Source: Hysterium pulicare CBS 123377
Taxonomy: Eukaryota > Ascomycota > Dothideomycetes > Hysteriales > Hysteriaceae
Length of the DNA: 64,000 nucleotides
Assembly (NCBI GenBank): GCA_000467715.1
Contig: AJFK01000792.1
Location: forward strand, 1 to 64,000
Direction: 5' to 3'
The translations under genes were made by a program, and so were the position numbers. The notes under the pieces were generated by a model. The model had not been told where the DNA came from and made no database searches. It worked only from the letters and a program-made list of their open reading frames with translations. Positions 56,288-64,000 of this stretch are shown piece by piece (the stretch's first letter is position 1; every line of letters begins with the position of its first letter).

Positions 56288-58800
56288 GCTGGGTATGACT
56301 GGATCGGAAAGGTCTAAATGCTGCAGGTGGAACAATTAGCTGGCTGTTGAACGCTTCTGGCGATTCCCAGCTTGTGACTCACCCCAACTGAGTTGGGCCG
56401 TTCTAAGCGTGGGGATCGGACGAGCGCTGAAGCCGGGAGTCAGAGATATCGAACCGGAAAGCGATTGAACACAGCCTTCCGAGACGAGTGACCGAAAACC
56501 CTGGGGACAAGAGAGTTGATAACCTACTGTAGTGCCTGGGTATTCAATCCAACTCCAAGTGGATGAGATAACGCTCCAGCAGTCCAGTTGCTCAGTGTTT
56601 CATCCAAGACCTTGCAACAAGAGACGTTGGGGATGAGCTTCGGCAAGCAAGGGTGCAACCAAGTGGAGAATGAGTTACAGCGATGAACTGAGGGCGGTAG
56701 TCAACGAGCAGGGCGCTTGAAAGCGTCGGGTACGAGAGCGTTGGGGAAGCAAAAGGTATAAGAGGGCGCAGCACGCGCAGACCAAAGGCCAAGGGCGCGG
56801 GTGCAAATTAACGCGGATAGAGCGCAAGAAGGGTGACGAGGCCTGAGGACGACGGGGTGACGAGGCGACGAAGAGGGTGACAAGAACAAGAGGCGGAAGA
56901 GGATGGGTTTCGTCGAGAAGGAAGGTGGGCGAGGCAGCTGCTTAACTGGGATCTGTCGCGTTGACGTCCAGAGCGTTGCTGCCTATTTCGCCAAGAGAGA
57001 CTAAGCCCCTCTGCGCACTGACCTGGCGCAAGACAGGAAGACTGCTCGAGTACAAAGTGCGCAGCGCTTCCAACAGCCGCGTTGCAACCATTCGCCCAGC
57101 CGTCGAGTGCTGCAAGTGCAAGTGCATGTGTGGGGGATCAAGATTGATTGTGCATTTCGACAAGACCGCCATTTCGCTCCCTCTCTCGCTGCTGAGAGCA
57201 TCCAGCACAGTCGCGGAACGGCGGTCAGTCCAGGGGCCGATGCTCCCTCGCCGTTGGATTTGGCTACTGGGGCATTCTGTTCACCCGTGACGCTGGTGCT
57301 CCAGCGGACGCCGGTGAACTCTTTTCAGTCAAGTCTTTGCTCATTTGGGCCCGCTGCTGGCGGCCGCTTTAATCATCTGTGGCTTAGCAAGCCCTCACTC
57401 GGAGCATGAGATGATGTTAAGCCGACTCGGAGATCTCTGTTTATTGAGCAGGCTTGACATCACAGCCCGACAGTCTTATTAAGGTAGGGCATCGTGAAGA
57501 CAAAAGCGAGCCTTTTGTCTTGATGATTGAGTTCGAATCCACATGTACATCCATGTTCAGTGTTCCAGTGAGAATCAACTTCCAAGAGCTCGTATTCTAT
57601 GTTCGACGCCTCAATGTCCATGCGCCTCATCTAGCGTCAATAAGATGCCCACAGTACAGACTTCCGTAGTGTACTTTTGATGGGTAAAGCACACGGAATA
57701 TCCTAGACCTGAATCCAGCACGCTCCGGTACAATGCGGCCCTACAAAGCGGCGACTATTCTTATTATTGACCGGAGCAGATGGATCACCCCATACAAAAC
57801 GTATAGTGCTTGATGGGGGCCAGAACTCATGCCCATGTCGACAACCATTGGGCGAGCGGAGATCGTTACATCCTCATCACCGCCGTCTTCATCGGGCTTG
57901 TTTAAACAGAAAAAGACACTCCCTTTCTGTAGAAACGGACAAGGATCCATCTCTCATGAGTTTGAGGGTGCCGCATATCGCTCTCAAGCTTCAGTGCAGG
58001 GTTTCACTCAAACTTCACCAATCCAATTGGGCGTCTGGCCGCTTGCGCTATCAAGCCATGCACCTCCGCAACGGTTCCTGCGGTGGCTGCTCTACTGGCA
58101 GAAATCCGCTTCGTCCAGTGCACATTCGCGAGTCTGCCCTGTGAGTCAGCCCTGATCCTTCTTCTCGCCACAATCCTTCGTGATCGGCAAAAATGGCCCT
58201 CGTGTCATCGACTCGCCATTTTTGCTGCATGTTCTGTTGTTGGATGTTTCTCGCTTGTGCAGCTTCATCACTTCTTCACGGAAACTACTGCGTGCTGTAG
58301 GGAGTAAATAATTGATAACCCACACCTGATCAATACTACCATGGCGGGATTCCATTGCGCATACGTCATCATTAAAGCGGACCGTGTCTACTAGGCGACC
58401 TCAACATTGGCTGCAGCACCACATGGCTTCATATCATCTCGCTCGTGAACGCATAACTGGTTCTGATAAGATGCTCCATACCCAACCGGTCAACGATTGT
58501 GTCACTTCCAATAGCCCAGAGTACTGAGTGGTTAGAAAAGCATCAGCATACGCGTGTCGCATTCAAACTGCGTCCACAGTCTGGTCTTGGCATCTGTGAT
58601 GTTTTCAAACGTATATGACACACTACTAACTCATTGTTTGAGAAGAAATTCTCTATTTGTTGATGCCTGGCACCCACATTATTGGCTTCAGATTACATCA
58701 AAGTCGTTGAGCTCGGCATTGGAGGCTCAACTCAGGAAATTAAATTGGAGGGTAGTTAAACTAGGATGCCTACAAATGTCAGAAATACAACGTATCCACC
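56288..58800. other. Intergenic region, 2.5 kb
   Basis: Upstream region of the C2H2 gene (including its probable 5' UTR intron at 56321-56382) and 3' flank of the UBE3D-like gene. Open frames here are short and overlap on several frames. There is a perfect inverted repeat at 57497-57521. No tRNA or other RNA can be supported. Confidence 0.4.
57497..57521. repeat. Perfect inverted repeat, 10-bp arms, 5-nt loop
   Basis: AAGACAAAAG, then loop CGAGC, then CTTTTGTCTT: a perfect hairpin in non-coding DNA. Confidence 0.8.
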
Positions 58801-60592
58801 TCATGGACTTGCTTCATTGCCTTCAAACCTCCCCAGCAATCCTACATTCCATCCCTGAAACCGTCGAGCATCAAAAGGAAGTAAACTTTGACTTTGTTCG
58901 AGGGCCATTTTTAAGTCCGCAAAGATATGTGCCGGCAGTCTTACCTCCTCGAATGCATAGCTCTGCTGCTCCAACCCATTCGCTGTGGAAATCGAAGCAT
59001 TGACCGGCTGCCAAAATACTTTCATCGCACGAGTGGGATCACGCCGAGGCTCTAGGGTAGAGGGTGTAGAGCTCGAGAATGACAGGTCAGGCGTGAATAT
59101 CCAGAGCTAATTCGTTCGTGAGTTCCCATCTTGACAAAAGGAACATGGCATTGACATATGGTAAAGATTGAACTGGGCTTACCAGCAATGACAGTCTCTG
59201 TCCGTCGTGCTCGTCATCTACTTGTACGGAGAACTTACGAACCCCTTCATTCTCAATCAGAGTAAGGAAGTGCGCCGCAATCCATTTCTGGACATTATAT
59301 GTAGAGGGATTTGACGCATGGGGTGAAGCACTGATGCCAATACTCCATTTCCATATCCGCCAGCCTCCCGCATTCTCATCGACGGCCCCAATCCTTGACT
59401 GGCAAGTCCGACAAACGATATGATTAGGACTGCTATTCTCTCTGGGTACAACCTGCAATGCGTCAGTGTAAATACATAGACCAGCACTGATGCTTCCAAA
59501 CTGCACAAGATGTAGCATGGATAAAATCCCACCAATCCCAAAAGTCTCGGGGTACGAAAGGTAGAGAAACATCTAGCCGCTCCACCCAACAAGCTCAGCA
59601 TACCCATCTAACCCAGAGGATGAGGGTTCGCTTGAGATATATCAGGTCCGTGTAGGAGCCGCTTACTTTAGGGCGTTTGTATCAACGATATTGCCATAGA
59701 AGATGCCAGAATCGCTTTCTTCTCGCCCATGTAAATAACAAAATTGCTCTCTTTGTTACTTTTATGCTCATAAGTGATAAACACATATCGTACTGACCTC
59801 GACATTCTCGCACTCACCCTCCTTTACCAACAAAACCCCCAGATCGACAAAGCCGTAGCCTTTGACAGCCATGAGTCGATTGCCTGCCGCATATCCTTTG
59901 GTCCTGCCTGTATTTTCTCCGCGAACTTGGCTATGTCCGTGGTGCTCATCAGGTTTGTGGCAATGCCAGAAGTCCATCATCTCGGCCCAATTTTCATTGG
60001 GGAGATCTTTCCACTCTTTCACAACACCACTTCTGATGAGCTTTGAGTTGCAAATCCTGCACACTATCTTGATGTCTTCGAAACCATTCAGTTGTGTTGC
60101 ATCCCAGGGAACATGGTTGGCCTCCCTGTTCCCGGAATGCGCCCGGTCTAGTAACTTAATGCCCTCTTTCTCCTCCAGCTGAAGCCGGAGGGTCAGTTCC
60201 TTGCTTGGTGGCTGAGATGGAAGATCTAGTCTCGCATTACTTCCACCTTGTATCATTGTGGGCAACCGTATAGTGGCACTCTCACCCTCATGGGAGAGTG
60301 TTATTGAGGATCGATCGGCTGACAGCACGATTTTGGTTTCATGATTATGAGTCGTGCGAAGGGAGGCAAATAATGTGACGGTTCGGATGTTAAGAAGGAG
60401 CTCGGCATAAAGTGTTATTGAAGTTTCATTCGCGCAGACCTCATCCGAAGTACCATGGCTTGTCTGAACATGGGATGAGAGCTGGTCGCTGGACGCAGTG
60501 CCGGAATTATCCTTTTGGGTCAAAGCCTCCACTGATCTGGGCGGAAGATGCAGAGCTTCAAATGCGGAGGGTGGAAGTGAGTAGTTTGACAT
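58801..60592 (-). CDS. UBE3D/Ipa1-like HECT-type E3 ubiquitin ligase (E2-binding protein)
   Basis: Exon 1 runs from 60592 to about 59794. A small middle exon near 59730-59685 encodes SDSGIFYGNIVDTNALK. Exon 3 ends at 59183 and begins near 59504, with its acceptor unresolved. The last exon is 59106-58801, joined after a 76-bp intron (LSLL|LWIFTPDLS). Recognisable blocks: CRICNSKL, then KEWKDLPNENWAEMMDFWHCHKPD, then GYGFVDLGVLLV; ENSSPNHIVCRTCQSRIG, with paired Cys; and a tail AMKVFWQPV...LPFDARRFQGWNVGLLGRF. These fit the HECT_2 family (human UBE3D, yeast Ipa1), which binds E2 enzymes; yeast Ipa1 is linked to mRNA 3'-end processing. The first ~110 residues are variable. The two middle splice junctions should be treated as provisional. 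Confidence 0.85.
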
Positions 60593-61209
60593 GCTTGGGC
60601 GATACGAGCCATCGTTGAATTTTCCATAGAGTTGCCAATTGATGTAGCCTCAACGAAGATAGAGTTTGCAAGTTGCGAAATGACATAAGCTTTGAGTCAC
60701 ATGACCAGGCATCATTGACCTATTTATGAATCAAATTTCTAATTATTATTAAATATTTAATTTATAAAATCTATATTAAATAAAAAAAATAAAACATTCA
60801 AAGTAATAATAAGCTTGAATATATTTATAATCTAATTTAATATATATATATAATATTATAAAAATTATTGTGGGAACATGCCAGGCCCATGGCAAGGTTG
60901 TGAGAGGGTAATTCGACAACATTAGAGATATCACGAAATGTGACAAGCACCTTATGAGCGAAGAGTCCGGTCATTCACGATAGATTTCTCTGAGTCCGAA
61001 TCGAAATCAATCAACCCGTGATTGTTAGCTTGAGAAGATGTTCGATTGGAAATTTAATATGCGCTGGCTTTTGAATGTTGTACAGAAGTCCACAATGAGC
61101 TTAAGTTTATGTCGTATTAAGACAACACACCCCATGTCAGACGTGCCATAGTACCTATCCCAGATGTAGTAGCAGGAGGCTCAAGGTTGTTAAGACTTGA
61201 GTCGAACAA
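60593..61209. other. Intergenic region with an AT-rich island
   Basis: Promoter of the UBE3D-like gene and 3' flank of the sterol dehydrogenase gene. It contains the AT island described separately. No gene is seen. Confidence 0.45.
60721..60872. repeat. AT-rich island of about 150 bp
   Basis: Almost only A and T, with TATATATATA and AAATAAAAAAAATAAAA runs, sharply different from the roughly half-GC flanks. No coding content, target-site duplication or terminal repeat is visible, so a mobile-element origin cannot be claimed. Confidence 0.7.
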
Positions 61210-62422
61210 CTACTGTCCTTTCTTTTCGCTCTCCTTCCTGTCTTCTTCTAATATGTACCTCACACCCCTCCGCACTCCTTCGTCAAGATTAACGACTGGT
61301 TTGTATCCAAGCCGTCTCTTCGCTTTAGCAATACTATAGTACCTCGTCATGCAGGAGTACTTAACTTGCTGTCTCGTCAAATTCGGTACCCTACCAATCA
61401 GCCAAAACACCCATTCTAAGGTACCTCCTACAGCAAATGCGAAGCTCTGACCGAGCACCCACACCGAAGACGGACCAAGTGTGTCGCCTGCTTCCCGCCA
61501 TGCTGCACGTGCAAAATCCCAGAAATAGACGGGCTGTCCGTTGGTAACAAAAAAAGCTTCTCCATCCACCCGCTCGGAATCTAGTGGTACCATCGGAAGC
61601 AATTTGTGGGTTTGGAGAAGTGCGCTGGCTGCGAGAAGATGTGCGTGCGCAACGTTTTCTACGTAGGTGAAGTCGAAGAGGTTATCATTTGAGCCAACTT
61701 GAAACTTCGTTTGTCCTTTGCGGTAGGCAGTGATCATTTTAGGGAGCAACTGAACATCGCCTTCACCAAAGATGCCTGCGGGTCGGAGAGCGCATGTCAG
61801 GAAATTAGAGGGGCTACGGTTCGCGGAAAGAACGGCGATTTCAGCGTACGCCTACGATGATGGTCAGTATATCTGGAAATGGAATACACCGTAGTGGTTG
61901 GAGGAATATTGCAAGGTCACGAACCTTTGTCGTAGTGTAGTACTCTGGTTGAGCTGCACCGGTGATAAGAGGGTATGCTTCATCCGCATTGATGAGCTCC
62001 CTCTTTGGGTCATAAATCACACTTGCCGAGCTTGTATACACGAATGCCTTGACTCCATTCTCTTGCGCCGCCTTCAGCATAATCTTGGTCCCATCCACGT
62101 TGACCTTGTAATGCAACTCATTCTTGACATTGAAGTTTGGGCTCGCAGTGTGTATAACAACGTCTGGTTTCAATTGGGTCAAGAGTACTGTGACGGCATC
62201 GTAGTCGGTGATGTCGCCGTCGTGGTATGAAACATTCGAGCTTGAACTTCGGTTGATATTTGTGCGCAGGTCGAGGACGGCTATGCGGGAGGTGCAGTTG
62301 CGGTCGACAAGAAGCTTTACGATATGATGCCCTAGGAAACCACATCCGCCTGTGACTAGGACATTACCTAGAGATGGCGTAGGAGTCATAGTGAGCAACG
62401 CGGGTATTGCGTTGTCGTTCAT
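61210..62422 (-). CDS. ERG26: Sterol-4-alpha-carboxylate 3-dehydrogenase-like (ERG26 / 3-beta-HSD family)
   Basis: Exons 62422-61925 and 61851-61210, joined in frame across a 73-bp intron, give 379 aa; a start at 62389 (MTPTPSLG) is an alternative. The N-terminal NAD-binding Rossmann motif is VTGGCGFLGHH, and DGDITD and HTASPNF are further family blocks. The active site is YTSSASV with YYTTTKAYAE (Tyr-x3-Lys), where the Lys is the last codon before the intron. The second half has LRPAGIFGEGD and FTYVENVAHAHLLAA, the classic 3-beta-HSD block. A hydrophobic segment (FAFAVGGTLEWVFWLIG) suggests membrane association. ERG26 oxidatively decarboxylates the 4-alpha-carboxysterol in the ER demethylation complex of ergosterol synthesis. 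A 3-beta-HSD paralogue in secondary metabolism is the alternative. Confidence 0.82.
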
Positions 62423-62998
62423 CAAGTACGGCTGCCGAAGTCCTATGTAAACAGAAGCTCGGACATCCTTGCCGAGTTAAGAAAAGCCGCGACAAACGCG
62501 GTGGATCTAGGAACCTCCGGTCACAATAGGTTACAGTAATAGCAACTAAATGCCAATAAGGGATATGGAAATACGTCAATCACAGAAAAGTCATTTGCGT
62601 TCATTTCCCGAGCTCCAAAGTGTTCTGTAACGCACGATAATCATCGAACATGATTCTCATTCATTAGGTAATGCACCCTATGTTCCTATATGCTGAACAG
62701 GACCACACCAACGCCACGCTTGCAATAGCCGTCATTCTCGTGATACATTTAAACAAGCAAATTGAAAATCGACGCCTCAAGAACCATGCATATCGTCAGA
62801 TATTAGCGTTGTGAGTGTACGCTGACGTACAATAAAGTCAAATCGTCCTGACGTGGAGGTATAGTAAGGGTATCTAAATGCTCTAAGTCGGTATATTACC
62901 CTAACGCCCCCATTACGTTCGATGTGTCGTATGAAGCAGAAGGAAAGGAAGAAGTGATTCTTTTGGCAGGTCGTCAATATCTGAAGAACATTAGCTGC
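62423..62998. other. Intergenic region
   Basis: Promoter of the sterol dehydrogenase-like gene and 3' flank of the E2-like gene. Nothing else was recognised. Confidence 0.4.
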
Positions 62999-64000
62999 TT
63001 ATGCCTGGTAATTATGTGGTGATGGGTGGAATCGGTGCGCGTACTCTGTGCTTTCTTGAACAGACCTCCGCAGCTTCCGGTTGTAGAGTTTCCTCTCATC
63101 CGGAGTGCCCCAGAAAAGTTTCGCAGCTTCGGGGTTAACCAAGGTCCGAGGGTCGTAGGCGGGTTCTTCTTCTTCCACAGCTTCGATAATGGCTTCTATG
63201 TGCGATTTGAGATCGTCCTTTCGGGTTGGATCGTAGCATAAGATTCCGTCTTTTGACACCGCATGGTGGTAGATTGGGGTTTCGAATATGATTCGGGGCA
63301 GAACGTCGGGAAATTTTGGGCTCAAATATATTTTGACTCTAAACATGCCGCCGTCTAGATTCGTCATGGGCCTTCCAAAGAGTACTAGCTGCCACACGAA
63401 TGGATTCTTGTCAACCAGCTCTAAGTCCAAGGTGACGCTATCATTGTTTTTATAGAACTCCACAATCTGCTCGAATTGTCGCTGGAGGTTACTGGCAATG
63501 CTCATCTCCTTCTGAACAGCGATGCGTCCTTCGTCGGCCCACGACTGCGCTTCTTCGTTCAATTTCTTGTGGATGGTGTGTAGCCGAGTTTTCAAGGATG
63601 AATATTGGAAAGTACCCTCCATGATATTGCCAGGGCCTTCGAAAGGCATCTTCTCAAATCGATCACCGTCTTTATGTAGTTGCGCCGCCGTCTCGATGGT
63701 GAGCAGGTACGAGTCGTAATACCATAGAAACCGTCGCTTGATCAGGTCTTTGAACGGTTCGAATAGAGTATCTGCCGTGTTCGATTGATAGTCTTCTTCA
63801 GCATTGTACACTGTGACTCCTGGTGCTTTCTCCCTTCCAATCCCAAGGTAGTCCTCAAGCCTCTCTATAATCGAAATTCTCAGCGTCTCATGTCGTATCT
63901 ACAAACAGTCAGCAGTTGGGTGAGAATGTGAAGGCCGTTCTACTAGCCTTAGCGACATAGGCTTCCTGATTCTTCTTGTCGTAATCCGACTTGGCGTCTT
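62999..64000 (-). CDS. Non-canonical ubiquitin-conjugating (UBC) domain protein, 5' part outside window
   Basis: The gene enters from the right edge on the minus strand. The last exon is about 63900-62999, and an earlier exon (SDYDKKNQEAYVAK) reaches the edge. The C-terminal UBC domain has LVLFGRPMTNLDGGMFRVKIYLSPKFPDVLPRIIFETP, the E2 beta-sheet and the FP..P..I.F pattern, then YHHAVSKDGILCYDP, where the Cys is at the active-site position. HIEAIIEAVEEEEPAYDPRTLVNPEAAKLFWG follows. The usual HPN motif before the Cys is not present; HHAVS occupies the place. Upstream of the UBC domain is a helical, charged region of ~110 residues. The tail (YNRKLRRSVQESTEYAHRF) is basic. An E2 or E2-like role is likely; catalytic activity is uncertain. 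The junction near 63899-63955 appears to use a GC donor. Confidence 0.8.

Noticed and set aside
57530-57545. GTTCGAATCC resembling a tRNA T loop
   Set aside because: Flanking bases do not make a T stem, and no matching acceptor stem was found, so no tRNA is called.
1-64000. CRISPR arrays, rRNA genes, LTR or other virus-like elements, and intact DNA transposons
   Set aside because: No regularly spaced repeats, rRNA blocks, long terminal repeats, integrase, reverse transcriptase or transposase motifs were seen on either strand.

Overview
This 64-kb window is nuclear chromosome from a filamentous ascomycete (Pezizomycotina). The evidence is short GT-AG introns, mostly 47-120 bp, with CTNAC-type branch sites; fungal-only families (complex I subunit NUXM, benzoate 4-hydroxylase CYP53, OTT_1508-type deaminase, fungal CorA-like proteins, F-box-like proteins); and a mixed-strand order of housekeeping genes. 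A leotiomycete or related class is a guess I cannot prove here. I see no CRISPR array, no complete transposon, no rRNA and no convincing tRNA.

Layout. 2.2-13.3 kb: four same-strand C2H2 zinc-finger genes, namely a large regulator (1,334 aa), a six-exon 900-aa protein with two finger triplets and a C-terminal Cys cluster, and a decaying tandem pair of small two-finger genes. 13.6-17.4 kb (minus): a multi-exon CorA-like membrane protein. 18.0-18.9 kb: complex I subunit NUXM. 20.5-22.3 kb: CYP53 benzoate hydroxylase. 23.0-24.7 kb (minus): an F-box-like protein with Cys/His modules. 25.1-27.0 kb: 2-hydroxyacyl-CoA lyase-like ThDP enzyme. 27.6-29.9 kb: OTT_1508-like deaminase. 30.0-34.1 kb: RanGAP (minus), COX17 (plus, split into tiny exons) and ALG6 (minus). 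34.9-36.5 kb: nucleolin/Nsr1-like protein. 37.6-38.8 kb (minus): a second F-box-like protein. 38.8-44.2 kb: a 5.3-kb stretch with no gene I can support. 44.2-45.9 kb: bHLH regulator. 48.0-49.9 kb (minus): NTF2-like protein with repeated aromatic-acidic motifs. 50.7-52.9 kb (minus): MFS transporter. 53.8-56.3 kb (minus): another C2H2 regulator. 58.8-64.0 kb (minus): UBE3D-like E3, ERG26-like sterol dehydrogenase, and a non-canonical E2-like protein running off the right edge.

The genes do not form an evident pathway cluster. They are core functions (nuclear transport, ribosome biogenesis, N-glycan assembly, sterol synthesis, respiratory complex I and cytochrome oxidase assembly, ubiquitin) mixed with regulators and fungal-specific proteins. 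Several pairs are head to head over short shared promoters (RanGAP/COX17, F-box/lyase, ALG6/nucleolin). The points most worth following are the deaminase gene, the NTF2-motif protein, the decaying C2H2 pair, the Cys/His-F-box protein, the E2 without a recognisable HPN motif, and the very short candidate introns in the CorA gene. Exon limits were read by eye from splice signals and frame. They can be off by a base or a splice choice, but most models were checked for consistent phase.
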